This document shows positions 40,301 through 51,904 of a stretch of DNA of 64,000 nt, piece after piece. Within the stretch, counting starts at the first letter, position 1; the number at the start of each line of letters is the position of its first letter. Made by a program: the position numbers and the translations under genes. The notes under the pieces were generated by a model. It saw only the letters and a list, made by a program, of their open reading frames with translations, was not told the DNA's origin and did no database searches. The DNA lies in NCBI RefSeq assembly GCF_037893015.1, contig NC_133666.1:1393467-1457466 (forward strand). The letters run 5' to 3'. This DNA comes from Macrotis lagotis (lineage: Eukaryota > Chordata > Mammalia > Peramelemorphia > Peramelidae).

Positions 40301-43300
40301 CATATAGGGGCGGCTAGGTGGCTTAAGGGATAAAGCACCAGCCTTGGAGTCAGGAGTACCTGGGTTCAAATCCAGTCTCAGACACTTAATAATTACCTAG
40401 CTGTGTGGCCTTGGGCAAGCCACTTAACCCCATTTGCCTTGCAAAAAACCCTTAAAAAAAAGAAAGAAAGCACATATAGACCAACATTTTATACCATAGA
40501 TCAATATATGGTCAAAATAGGTACGTGATTTAGACATAAAGGCTGATACCGTAAGCAAAGTAGGGGAGCTTGGAATAGTTTACCTGTCAGATTTATGGCT
40601 GAAGGAAGAATTTATAACCGAACAAGATAAGGAACATTAAGGAGATATAAAATGAATAAATGGTTACATTAAAAAGGTTTTGCTCAATCAAAAGCAGTGG
40701 ATCCAAGGTCAGGTGGAAAGCAGGAAACAGGAGGGGAGGGGGTGGAATTCTACAGCAAGTTTCTGATAAAAGCCTTTTTTTTTTTCAAATATATAGAGAA
40801 CCAAGTCAAATTTATAAGAATACAAGTCATTCTCCAATTGATAAATGGTCAAAGAATATGAACAGGCAGTTTTCAGAAGAAGAAATCAAAGTTAACTCTC
40901 ATCATATACTCTACATCACTATTGATTAAAGAATTGCAAATTAAAACAACTGTGGAATACCACCTCATAACCATCAGATTGGCTAATATGCTAGAAAAGG
41001 AAAATGATCAATATTGCAAGGTATGTGGGAAAACTGGAATACTAATGCATTGTTGGTGAAATTGGGAATTGATCCAGTCATCCTGGAGAGCAATGCAAAA
41101 CTATGCCCGGAGTTCTATCAAACTGTGCGTACTCTTTGACCCGGCAATATCACTCTTAGATCTGTATCCCATCAATTCGGGAATGGCTGAAGAAGCTGTG
41201 ATACATGATTGTGATGGAATACTATTGTGCTATAAGAAATGAGAAGCAATATGCTTTCTTAACTCCATTCAGTGGTCATGGACAATTCTAAAAGACTTGT
41301 GATGGAAAATGCTACCCACATCCAGAGAAAAAACTATGGAGTCTGAATGTAGAGCAAAGCAGACTATTTTCATTTTTTAAAACTTGACTTTTTTTTTGCT
41401 TTCTCCTTTTTTTTCCCTCCCCTTTAGTTCTAATTCTTCTTTTACAACATGAGTATTATGAAAATATGTTAAACGTGATTGTACATGTATAAACATGTAT
41501 CGGATTACTCTGTCACGGTGGGGGGAGGGAGAAAAATGGACTCAAAAGCTTACAAAAAGATGAATGTTGGACATTATTTTTATATGTAATTCAAAAAAAT
41601 AAAATAACATTTAAAAAATCAAAAGAAAAATGTGCATAGGTTTACATGAACTGATGCAAAGTGAAGTGAGCAGAACCAGGAGCACATTGTACTCAGCAAA
41701 AGCAACATGGTGTGATGATTAGCTAAGAAAGACTTAAGTGTTCTCAGCAGTACAGTGGTCTAAACAGTTCCAAAGGAGCTATGGTAAAAAGTGCTATCCA
41801 CTTCCAGAAAAAGAACTGATAGTCTGAATGCAAATTAAAGTATTAAATAAAGCAAATTAGCTTTATTTTTCTTGGGGGTTTTGTTTTGGTCTGTGTTTCC
41901 TTTCACAATATTACTAATATGGAAATGTGTTTTGCATAACTGCACATGTATAAACTATATCAAATTACAGAGGGAGAGGAAGGAGGAAGGAATTTGAAAC
42001 TCAAAATTAAAAATAAAATAATATTAAAAATCGTTTTTACATGTAATTGAAAAAATGTTTTAAAAAGATTTCCTTAAAAATGTAAAACTGAAAAAAATGC
42101 CCCTTTACATAGTCCTTTTTTAGATACAGTATTTTCCCCCACTCTAAAAAAATTGTTTATTTTTAGTGTTCTTGTTTTAAAATTCCTTTTAAAAAAATTT
42201 ATTGGGGTGTCTAGGTGACACACTGGATAGAGCACCGGCCCTGCTCTAGCCACTGCACCACTCAGCTGCCCCTATTTTAAAATTACTTGTTTCACATTTT
42301 CTCTCCCTTGAGCCCCTTACCTACCTTGAGAAAGCAAGCGCTATGATCTCAATTACACATGTGAAATCCTGCAAAACATTTCCATATTAGCCGTGCTGCC
42401 CTTACTCCTTCAGAAAAGGCAAGAAAAATAAAGTGAAGAATTATACTTCAATCTGCACATAGTTCATCAGTTGTCTCTGGAGGTAGATAGCTTTTTTTTT
42501 CATCATGGATCCTTTGGAATTGTTTTGAATCATTGTATTGATCAGAGGAGCAAGGTCATTCACAGCTGATCAGTGTACAATATTACCATGATCGTCTAAA
42601 CTGTTCTCTTGGTTCTGCTCACTGGACTTTGTATCAGTTCATGGAGATCTTTCCAGGTTTTTCTGAAAGCATCCTGCTCAACATTTTCTTCTAGCACAGT
42701 AGTATTCCATCACAATTATATACCACAACAGTCTCAGGAGACCCGGGGACCCCAGGCATTATTATTGACACCTTATAAATTCAAAAACTGAGTCTTAGAG
42801 AGCTTAATTGACTTGTCTGTGCTTACATAGCTAGTAAGTATTCAAAGCAGAATTTGAAGCCAAGTCTTCCTAATTTCAGGTTCAGCACTCTACCTCCTAG
42901 GAACATACATAGAGAAGGTGATACAAAATAGCTCACAGAAGGAGAAATAACAAAACATTTGGGGGTGAGGAGTGTCAGAAAAGACTTTCCAGTGGAGGTA
43001 GGTGAGGGTTCTGAGAGGCAGGAAGGAGAAGAGAATCTGTTTCAGATCGATCAAAGGCACAAAGCAGCTGGGACGGGGAGTTCTAGGAACAATTAGTTCA
43101 GATTGTCTGGAATGGAGACTGAGATGGGGGGTGATCAGAAATCAGTTTGGAAGGGATTAAGTGATAGACTTGAGGAGTTCCTCTTTTAGCCTAGAGGAAT
43201 TGGGGAGCTATCACAGATTTTTGACCATGAAAATTCACATAATCAGATTTGTTTTAGGCATAGTCATGGGAAACAAGGTGGCACAGTGGATAGAGCACTG

Positions 43301-46300
43301 ACCTTGGAGCCAGGAGGCTGAGAGTTCAAATCTGGCTTCAGACACTTGACACTGACTAGCTGTGTGATGTTGGGCAAGTCCCTTAACCCGAATTGCCTTG
43401 CATCCAGGGATGTCTCCAGTCATCCTGGTTCATATCTGGTCACTGACCCAGATGGTCCTGGAGGAGAAAGTGAGACTGGGGACCTAGCACAGCACCCCCA
43501 CTCTAATCCAATTCCTGTGTTTGTCATGACGTTACCTCTCTGATGTGGTCTTCTTCAAGGCATCGGTCCTCTTAGACGTAGTGATCTGGCAGCTGTGTGG
43601 AGAATGAAAGCAGGGAAAATAGGAAGCAAGTTCAGTAATCCAGGTGAGACGTGATCAGTCAACACCAGACAGCTGGCTTGAGAGGGGGAGAAGATGGATT
43701 TGGCTGGTGTTTTGGAAATAGAATCACCAGAACTAGGCAGCTAGAACCAGTTGCCTTTGGTCTCTGCCCCCTTTGCTTTTCCTTGACCCCATTTCATTGG
43801 AATGGGCCTATATGTAGGTATGAAGAAGGATACAAAAGACCTCAAGGAGTAGTGTTTGGTGCTCTTCGACAGAGAGTGGGCAACCAGAGGCTCCAGAGTT
43901 AGGGAAAGGGGGTTAGTGTTCCCTGGGATGTTTAGGTGTATATTCTTCTGGGGCAGAAACGAGGACTGTCAGAGGCTACCATCAAGGCAGTGGGAAAGAA
44001 ATTCGTGTCTGGTGCCCCCTTTTTGCCTCTTTTTCCCTAGAAGGAAAAGGACTTGTCCAGGGCTTCCAATTCAGTCAGTGGCAGAGTTGAAATGAGAACT
44101 TCCTTCGGTCTCTTCCATTAATCCTTCTCATTGGCATCCCTAACTGCCTCTCCTTCCTTTCACCCTTGCAGGAGAACATCATGAAGTCAAACATTGACAA
44201 GAAATTCTCAGCTCATTATGATGCAGTCGAGGCTGAGCTCAAGTCCAGCACTGTGGGTGAGTAGGGTGTGTACCCTAAACCCCTAAAAGCTGATGCTACC
44301 GTTTGCTTTGTGACTCCAGCTAGCCTGGCATTTCCTGTCGCCTCAGTGACCAGACTCACTCATATGACTTGCAGGTCTTGTAACCCTGAATGACATGAAG
44401 GCCAAGCAGGAAGCCTTGGTGAAGGAGCGGGAAAAGCAGCTGGCTAAAAAGGAACAGTCCAAAGAACTTCAACTGTAGGTGTCCTGGCCTTCCACACACA
44501 GGCTTACCTTGGCTGGTAGAGGGAGAAAGGGGTAGGATGGGGACGCTGCCTTAGCAAACACTGAAGCTGCTCTCTCTCTCTCTCAAGAGGACCGTTTTCC
44601 TTCCTTTGGGACAAGTTGATAAAGGTTTAGCTAGGTACCTTAGGCTTGAAAAATTAACTTTGGCATTCAGCCTCTTTATACTCATAACATGCCTGTTAGC
44701 CATTCTTTCTCCTTCCCTCTTTTGAGTAAATGCTACCTTGAGTCCCTTTGTTTTGTTTTGTTTTTGCAAGGCAATGGGGTTAAGTGACTTGTCCAAGGTC
44801 ACACAGCTAGGCAATTACTAAGTGTCTGAGGCTGGATCTGAACTCAGGTCCTCCTGACTCTAGGGTCAGTGCTCTATTCAGTGCCCTACCTTGAGTCCTT
44901 CTGTTTTGTTTTGTTTTTTTTTTGTTGTTGTTGTTGTTTTGTTTTTTAGGTTTTTTCAAGGCAAATGGGGTTAAGTGGCTTGCCCAAGGCCACACAGCTA
45001 GGTCATTATTAAGTGTCTGAGACCGGATTTGAACCCAGGTACTCCTGACTCCAAGGCCGGTGTTTTATCTACTGTGCTACCTAGCCGCCTACCTTGAGTC
45101 CTTCTCAAAAGATCAGTAGCTCCAAATTCTAGCTCCATAGACCCCTCTGACCCCCACAGCAACCCTTATCACAATTTTGAGGCAAAGAGCTGCACAAGGA
45201 TTCCCTGACAATACCCTGGGTAGCATTTCTTATTAGTGCTCCCTTAGGAGACATTGCTGACAATAGAGGTAGAACCATGCAAGAAATGGTTCTACCAGTC
45301 AGGCCTGGAAGAGGTAACACTCGCCAAATCCTAGCGGTCTCCCCTCTAGAAAACTAGAGAAACTTCGAGAAAAGGAGCGCAAGAAGGAAGAGAAGCGGAA
45401 GATCTCTAGCCTGTCCTTCACCTTGGATGAGGAAGAGGAGCCTGAGGAAGAAGAGGAGGAAGATTTGGATGAAGAAGATCTTGAACGGGAAGGTGAGAGC
45501 AGGAATGATGGGAGGTTGAGCCAGGGAGCCAGGGAGATGCCCAAAGAGGGAGAGCTGAGTGAGTCCTCTCTGAGAAAGGAAAGAGAAGCAAGTTCCAAAG
45601 CCAAGAAGCAAATCAAATGAAAACACATTTCTGAACTTTGGCCCTGCCCTCTTAGAGTCATTGGTCTGTGGGACAGGACTCATCCCTTTGAAAAATCAAC
45701 TAACCTTACAGAAGTTGGAATCATAGTTTAAGATCAAACAGTGTGATTAATTGCCAGACAAATGGTATGAGTTGGGTTCCAGTTGGGGTAGTCAAAGGAA
45801 GACTAAACAGCTAAAGAGAGATCTGAACTGGATTTTAAGAGCTTGCTAAAAGGCTCTTCTAGGCAGCAAAGAAGGGAAGGGCTCTCCTGGGGCTGTGAGC
45901 ATGCCTAAGATGTAAACTGTTGGAGCAGATGCATAGGAGAGTGCTTGGAAGGGCAGACTGGAAGGGACCAGGTGGCAAAAGGGTCATCATGTATGACTAG
46001 GGAGGTTGGGCTGTATCCTATAGGCAATGTAGACATGAACAAGAACAGACATGGTCCCTCCCTTCAGAGAGTTAACAGTCTAAATGGAGGTCAGGAAGAC
46101 ATATAAATAGCATGTTGCCTTTGTTGACATGTTTTGTGGAACATGGATCTTCAAGGATTGTGCTGGCAGGTTTGTGACTCGAGGTAGAATGAACCAGATG
46201 GCAGCTGGCATGGGTGACATACATCTGTTTCCCTACAGAGATCCCCTCAAAGAAAAGAAAATTAGGAAAGAACCCAGATGTGGACACAAGCTTTCTTCCT

Positions 46301-49300
46301 GATCGTGACCGAGAGGTAACGCCAACCCAGTTATTCACATGTTCCCCTTGAATAAAACTTGTGGATGGAGTGGTTCATATCATTTTAAGGTATCGGGGGT
46401 ATAATATGGAGGAATTGTCACGACTCCCTCTTTCTTTTGGAAGTACATTTTATCCATCACGTCTGTCTCTCCGTCAGTTTTCCCACCTACACAATGCAGT
46501 CCCTCAATGGAACCCTTTTTTGTGACAAAAACAAAGCACAAGTGAATCATATATTGACCATATCTGATAACACGCCGTCACCTTTTCCCATTTTCTCCCA
46601 CAGGAAGAGGAAAATAGGCTCCGAGAAGAACTTCGGCAGGAATGGGAGGCCAAGCAGGAGAAGATCAAGAGTGAGATGTTGGGGGACCAAGCTGGGGGTG
46701 GGGAGGGGGGGAGTCCCTCCCCAGTCTTCATGGAGGGCACAATGTGCTGGGGATGATTTTGCCCATATGGGAAGGCACCTTTCTCCGGGTCTGACTGAGG
46801 GAGGTGAGCAAGATCTAGGTCTAGATATTTCCGGGCCTTTCTAAGTCTGGAGCTAAGGGGAACAATTTTTGCTACTTCTAGGTGAAGAGATTGAAATTAC
46901 CTTTAGTTACTGGGATGGCTCTGGGCACCGAAGGACCGTCAAGGTGAGAGAGAGCTATGTGGGACGGGGTAAGGTCAGATTTAATCCTATCTATCTTAGT
47001 GGTCCCGTTTCTCAGGAGAGGCCCTGGTTTTAGCCTGGTTATAAAAGCCATCCTGGACTGTCTCTGAGTGGCTGTCCTTCAACCTGTCCCTTTCCTTAGC
47101 CTTCTGATCGTGACCCTTCAGGGCATCTGATTGGAGCTCAGCAGCCCACTGAAGAGTTAACTCTCAGTGTCTTATCCCTTTTTCTTTTTCCCTGATTGTT
47201 TTCACTTCTGGGGGCTTCCATGCTGCCTCTAGTAGATGAAGAAGGGGAACACAATGCAACAGTTTCTGCAAAAGGCCTTGGAGATCCTGCGCAAAGATTT
47301 CAGTGAGCTAAGGTCTGTTGGGCCCTGTATCAGGAGAAGGGGCCTCCTCTTGGGTCTCCTCACCTGCTCAGTGATGCTGATGCATTCATGGGAGATGGCT
47401 GGACCCCAGCATTCCTCTCTTAAGTAACATACATTTTAATAGGGGCATTCTGGAACCCATGCCCCTGCCTTGCCTTTTTTGTCCAACCCAAAGATGTGAC
47501 TGGCTTTTGGTCTGGCTGGCTGGCTGGCTAGTCCGAGAGACTAGTTATCTGGAAGGCTGGCGGGGGGATCATTTGGACGCCTGGTTGTGTTGTCTCTACC
47601 TTCTGGCCAGCCTGCAATATGACTCTCTCACCTGGGGACGTAGAAAGCTGGGAAGGGCTTGGACGTGTTTCTGACTGCCTTCCCCTCCTTCATCTCCAGG
47701 TCTGCAGGAGTGGAGCAACTCATGTACATCAAGGAGGATCTGATTATCCCCCATGTGAGTGCCTCCTCTTGGCTCCCAGAGGTCCTTGGCAAAAGATAGC
47801 AGTTAGCTGGAAGCAAACTGGAAAATTCAAGGGTGGCAGCTCAGTTGCTCTCAAACCGGGGACAGTACCCCAGTTGGTTGTTTGCATGAGCTTTGGCTTG
47901 TTTAGATGTGTGTTAAAATCATGCTAATGGTACCTCACCTTAGTCTAGCCCGCCCCCCCCCCCCCCCATATTCAGTAAAACATCACTAGATCCTCAGAAA
48001 TGGGATAGGAATTCTTGGCATTTTACGGATTAGGAACGGGAAGCTTCTGACATAACCCAGACCACATAACTAGTTTAGAAGCAGAAAGAGGCCTGGGATC
48101 CAGGTCTTAATCCATTAGGAAACTGATTGAACCCCTGCTCTTCACCAGACTCTGCTGAAGACTGAGGATTCAAAAGAGACAAAAGATGGGTCCTGCCCTC
48201 AAGAAATTTCCAAAAGCTTAGTCCCATGCTCTTTCAATTTGTTCCCTTAGGTCCCCACTCAGGGAGGGGTGAGTAGGGAAGGCTGCCTGGCCCTAGCAGG
48301 TAATGGGTTTCTGTCTGTGATGAGGAACCACCCAATGCTTTTGTCCCGCTGCCCCCCCCCTTGGCTTCTAGCATCACAGCTTCTATGACTTTATCGTCAC
48401 CAAGGCCAGAGGGAAGAGTGGTGAGTGAACTTTTCCCCAGATGTGGTAAGTCCAGCTCCTTTGGATGCCTTGAGTCCCTGGACTGCTCTGAAGGGGTGGT
48501 TCGGTTTTGCATCCTAAGCCATAGATCCTGCTGTAGGGGACTGACCAAAGGCACCAAATTCCCCTCCCAGCCTTGCTCTGAGGCCTATGCTTTACAGGCT
48601 GGGAGAGGGCCTGACTTCCAGCTGCTGTTTCCCCACCAGGCCCACTCTTTAACTTTGATGTCCATGATGATGTTCGGCTGCTCAGTGATGCCACAGTAGA
48701 GAAAGATGAGGTGGGTGGGTAGGTAGTGCCAGAGGAGGTCTTTGGGGCCTGATGGGTAACTCGGACTGGGTGGGGAGGGGCTATCTCCTTGAAAGCTCTG
48801 AGTGTCTCATCTGGAGGGAGGGACTTAAGTGGGAAGTTGGGGAGACAGTGAGGCCTCAGTGGCATCTTTTCCTCTCAGTCACATGCAGGAAAGGTGGTGC
48901 TAAGGAGCTGGTATGAGAAGAACAAGCATATTTTCCCAGCCAGCCGCTGGGAACCCTATGACCCAGAGAAAAAGTGGGACAAGTACACGGTGAGGGCCTC
49001 GAAGTTTAAGATGAGGGTGGCGGGGAGGGGAGGGGGAGATTGAGAGCAAGTGGAAACCGTCAAACCTACATGCACCCTGTGAGCCACTCATATTCGCTTT
49101 AGGCTGGCATTGCCATCCTGCAGGGCAATCTAGAGGGCATGTTGGGCAAGGCCCGAGTGGGAGCTACTAGGAACAGGACCCTTTCAACCCTCACCAGAGT
49201 CATTCTAGCATTCCGGGTAGCCTGTATCATTGCAGGACATAAGTTGCTCCCCAGCCCCAAAAGAAAACTAGGTGTGGGCAGCTAGGTGGCCACAGTGGAT

Positions 49301-49593
49301 AGAGCACCGGCCCTGGAGTCAGGAGTGTCTGGGTTCAAATCTGGTCGCAGACACTTCATAATGACCTAGCTGTGTAGCCTGGGGCAAATCACTTAACCCT
49401 GTTTGCCTTGCAAAAACCTTAAAACAAAAAAAAAAAGAAAAGAAAACTAGGTGTAATCTTGAAGTCGGAAGTATATTAATAATTTGTTTTCTGTCTCTTC
49501 CCCCCCCCCCCCACTCCTGATTCTTTCACTTGCCTGGCGCTCCCATCCCTCTGTTCACCACCCTCCTCCCCAAACCTCCTAAAGATTCGATAA
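37307..49593 (+). CDS. FAM50A: FAM50A (XAP5), nuclear spliceosome-associated protein, 13 coding exons
   Basis: Coding exons: 37307-37417, 44172-44256, 44375-44474, 45350-45492, 46239-46315, 46604-46670, 46882-46943, 47236-47312, 47700-47754, 48372-48420, 48640-48710, 48879-48989, 49585-49593. They total 1017 nt (338 aa; human 339). FAM50A is a nuclear protein found in spliceosome complexes; human variants cause an X-linked intellectual disability syndrome. Residues 1-115 are charged and helical ([20 protein letters not shown]). Residues 125-142 are almost all Asp/Glu. SKKRKLGK (150-157) is the likely nuclear localisation signal. The C-terminal half is the conserved XAP5 domain ([39 protein letters not shown]). 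The final exon supplies only Ile-Arg-stop, which restores the conserved end KYTIR. Intron 1 is 6.75 kb and repeat-filled; the others are short. Exon 8 has a tandem TAGTAG acceptor. Confidence 0.97.
37436..37465. repeat. (GGGGA)n tract at start of FAM50A intron 1
   Basis: A run of GGGGA units about 20 bp downstream of the FAM50A exon 1 donor. It is followed by an NRF1-like gcatgcgc at 37483-37490 and a 14-base G run at 37503-37516, still within the CpG island. Confidence 0.85.
39680..41612 (+). mobile_element. L1 LINE 3' half, FAM50A intron 1 (sense)
   Basis: It begins in ORF2 near the reverse-transcriptase active site: ttctttgcagatgac encodes FADD at about 39793. It continues through the ORF2 C-terminal region and 3' UTR to an A-rich end with AATAAA at 41598-41603. 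The reading is heavily broken. A SINE is inserted at 40308-40464. The 5' limit is uncertain. Confidence 0.88.
40308..40464 (+). repeat. tRNA-derived SINE nested in L1, FAM50A intron 1
   Basis: 15-bp duplication agaaagtacatatag (40293-40307) and agaaagcacatatag (40465-40479), one mismatch. The body is near consensus. Confidence 0.94.
41635..42035 (+). mobile_element. Second L1 3' end, tandem to the first
   Basis: catgaactgatgcaaagtga, then ctatccacttccagaaaaag and attactaatatggaaatgtg, ending aaaataaaataatatt. It is another L1 3' end of an older, more typical marsupial form, directly downstream and in the same orientation. Confidence 0.82.
42204..42272. repeat. Head-to-head inverted SINE heads (foldback)
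   Basis: The sense SINE head (42204-42243, ending at caccggccctg) is fused directly to an antisense head (42244-42272, ctctagccactgcaccactc ... gcccc). About 19 of 29 positions pair. Flanking tttaaaatt segments on both sides (about 42175 and 42275) resemble a target duplication. Confidence 0.75.
42281..42730 (-). mobile_element. Old L1 3' fragment, FAM50A intron 1 (antisense)
   Basis: tctcttggttctgctcactg, then gtatcagttcatggagatct and cacagtagtattccatcaca are diverged L1 ORF2-end/3' UTR sequence. Confidence 0.75.
42755..42900 (-). repeat. MIR-like SINE remnant, FAM50A intron 1
   Basis: aaactgagtcttagagagct, acatagctagtaagtattca and ccaagtcttcctaatttcag are in antisense MIR order. Confidence 0.6.
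43257..43565 (+). repeat. Old composite SINE, FAM50A intron 1
   Basis: tRNA-like head (aaggtggcacagtggataga, gttcaaatctggcttcagac) followed by a long tail domain (ccagatggtcctggaggaga aagtgag, then ttgtcatgacgttacctctc tgatg). This composite marsupial SINE is longer than the young family. Confidence 0.75.
44749..44885 (-). repeat. tRNA-derived SINE A, FAM50A intron 3 (antisense)
   Basis: The first of two SINEs that used the same target. Its flanks are ctaccttgagtccctt (44733-44748) and ctaccttgagtcctt (44886-44900). More diverged than SINE B. Confidence 0.9.
44903..45088 (-). repeat. tRNA-derived SINE B, FAM50A intron 3 (antisense)
   Basis: Perfect 17-bp duplication ctaccttgagtccttct at 44886-44902 and 45089-45105, reusing the target duplication left by SINE A. 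It has a T/G-rich tail (gttgttgttg). Confidence 0.93.
48120..48215. repeat. Ancient LINE/SINE-type remnant, FAM50A intron 9
   Basis: gctgaagactgaggattcaa aagagac and tcctgccctcaagaaatttc match the old repeat motif seen at 51.4 kb. Confidence 0.45.
49276..49437 (+). repeat. tRNA-derived SINE, FAM50A intron 12
   Basis: Perfect 17-bp duplication aaaagaaaactaggtgt at 49259-49275 and 49438-49454. It lies only about 150 bp upstream of the tiny terminal coding exon. Confidence 0.94.
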
Positions 49594-49880
49594 GCACCTG
49601 TAAAAGACAGCATGTGAATTTTTTATCACCTCACCTTTCTTCCATCCCCCTCCCCTCCCTACTCTTGCTTATCTGTTTCTCTTTCCCTCCCCAATCTTGG
49701 GGCTTCACCCTTCCCATTTGCGTCTCCTAGGACTACACATACAACTGAAAGCATACCCTGGAACCAGTCCAGTTTGGGTGGGGCTGTTGCACAAATGGTC
49801 CCTGAATTTCTATTCCCTAATTCTACTGTTCCTTTCATGTTTCTTATTTTAAAATAAACTTTTACGTGATAACTGGAACT
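49594..49880 (+). terminator. FAM50A: FAM50A 3' UTR and poly(A) signal
   Basis: Sequence after the FAM50A stop is pyrimidine-rich and then AT-rich, with AATAAA at 49853-49858 and probable cleavage around 49870-49880. A second good-looking acceptor (ctcctag, ending at 49730) lies inside the UTR; using it would replace the terminal Ile-Arg with five other residues. Confidence 0.75.
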
Positions 49881-50039
49881 CTAGTATTCTGAGTCCTAGA
49901 CTGGACTAGGGGCTGGGGGAAGGGAGGGAAAATAGTTTTTCTAGTCTCACAGAGGAACATTTTCACCATAGTCATTTATGCATCAGGCTTATTCCCCTGC
50001 CCCCACCCCACTGGGTCTCACCATTGACTTTTTCCTTGT

Positions 50040-50135
50040 AACAGATTCATTCAACCGCACATTAATGAGGCTCCTACTCTGTGTCAGTCTCTGCCCTGGA
50101 GGAGCCTATAGTCTAATGGGGAGACAATGTGCAAA
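50040..50135. repeat. Ancient LINE/SINE-type remnant
   Basis: acattaatgaggctcctact ctgtgtcag and ggagcctatagtctaatggg match the widespread marsupial motif also seen at 51.4 kb. Confidence 0.5.
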
Positions 50136-50559
50136 CAATTGTCTTGTAAGTCATAGATGGGGGCTACATGGAGATTACCAGCAGAGGGACAACACCAGTA
50201 TTAAGGGGAAGTGGGAAAGGCTTCCTGGAGAAGATGGGATTTTAGCTAGGGCTTGAAGGAAGTCTGGGAAGCCAAGAGGTGAGGACGAAAAGGGAGAGCA
50301 TTCCAGGCAAGGGGGAACAACAACCAAAGAAAAGGCCCAGAGATGGGAGATCTTACATGATGAACAGCCAGATGGCCAGTGTCCAGGGTGAGAGAAACGA
50401 TTAAAGAAAAAGAAGCCAATGGCGGTGGCCACATCTGACAGTGTATGTAACAGTCTGTTTCCGTGGCCCCCCACCTCTCTGGCAAAAGGAGCATGGTGGA
50501 AATGAGTTCTATCATCCATTCTAGATTAGGATTAGTCATCGCAATTACTCTAAGCTGCT

Positions 50560-51345
50560 TCCTTTGAAAAAAAGTTTTATTTTTTTATCCCCTTCATTTT
50601 TAACTATATAACCCTCCCTCCAACACCCAGAAAACCATCCCTTATATTTAAAAACAGAATTAAAAAGAAAATAAACAACAGCCAAAGCTCAATGTGTTTA
50701 GTATAGGCAACCAACCCAACTGCACAGGGCTCCCTATTTCTTAGTTCTTCCCTAGGAGCCCAGCTGGGCCATCATCATAAAAGGAGTATTTGGCTATCCA
50801 GCTTCATTTTTTCTCCATTTATGTTTTGTTGATTGGTTCTTCAGTTCGATTTACGTGACTGTGCAGGCACTCCTATAAAGTTTTCTTGGGTTTCTCTTCA
50901 TTGACATCCTTTCTTACAGTATGATAAGATATTATTACATTCAATTACCACGCTGTATTCAACCCTTTCCCAGTCAATGGACATCTACTGTGTTCCCAGT
51001 TCTTTCCTTCCCCAGAAAGTATGACTGTGGAGCTTTTGGTGACCATGGGACCTTTTTGTGTGCCTAGTACTGAGCATTGACTCAAGGAGGATGGATGCTT
51101 TTCCAAAATGGTTGGCATTCTTTCTTTGTGGTGATCTTCAGTTACTGTGTCCATTAAGTAGAGTGTTCTGGTTATTCTTAATTGACTGCATCAGTTACTA
51201 CAATTTTTCTCACGGTTCTCTTAAATTTTTCATATTCATTTCCTACTACACAAAAATATTTCCATTCCAGGTTCATCATTCATTCATGAAGACACCCACT
51301 TTATTTCCAGTCATTTACTACCAAGAGTGTTGCTATTGATATTTT
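50560..51345 (-). mobile_element. Two adjacent old L1 3' fragments
   Basis: L1-end motifs occur twice in series: ccagtcaatggacatctact gtgttcccag near 50975, and cacccactttatttccagtc attta near 51300. Each is preceded by an L1 3'-type region. Both are strongly diverged. Boundaries are approximate. Confidence 0.6.
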
Positions 51346-51384
51346 GGCATATGTGTGACTTCAAAAGCCCATCTCCTTACTCAG

Positions 51385-51490
51385 GCAACAAACATTTAAG
51401 TGCTTACTATGTTCTAAGTACTGTGCCTGGGGGTGGGGGTGGGGGGATACAAAGAAAGGCAAAAATCTAGGCCTTGTCCTCAAAAGCTCT
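51385..51490. repeat. Ancient LINE/SINE-type remnant
   Basis: aacatttaagtgcttactat, then gatacaaagaaaggcaaaaa and ccttgtcctcaaaagctcta: the best preserved of this old family in the window, with a G-rich insertion in the middle. Confidence 0.55.
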
Positions 51491-51904
51491 AGTTCAGAGC
51501 TGAGTCAATATAAAAATAACTTTTTCAGACAAGATGTTACTACTGTAAGAAAGGAAATTTGAGAGAAGGCTTGAGCAGTTGGGACAGGGCACTGGGAAAA
51601 GTCCCTGTAGAAGGCCAGGGTAGTCCAAAGCAGTAGCCAGTATAAGAACAGGGAGTAGAGAGATGGTAGGAAGGAGAGAAAGGCAGCAAAAAACCAGTTT
51701 ATAATGGGGAGCCAATGGGGATGACGGTGATGGTGATGGTGACAAGGTCAGGCCTACACTTCAGGATGACCACTTTGGCAGTTGAATGGAAGTTGGACTG
51801 GAGTGGACAGCAGGGAAACCAGCCAACAGTTACTGTGGCCTACACCAGTGTGGTGGCAGTTGTCAGAGGAGGAAGCATTCAGAGAGGTTCTGTAAAGGGA
51901 GGAA

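Noticed and set aside
45423-45620. Separate small Glu-rich protein frame
   Set aside because: It is FAM50A exon 4 read past its donor at 45493 into intron 4.
49731-49748. FAM50A terminal exon from the acceptor at 49730 (residues DYTYN)
   Set aside because: It keeps frame, but the acceptor at 49584 gives the conserved Ile-Arg-stop ending and fits the family length, so the upstream exon was chosen.
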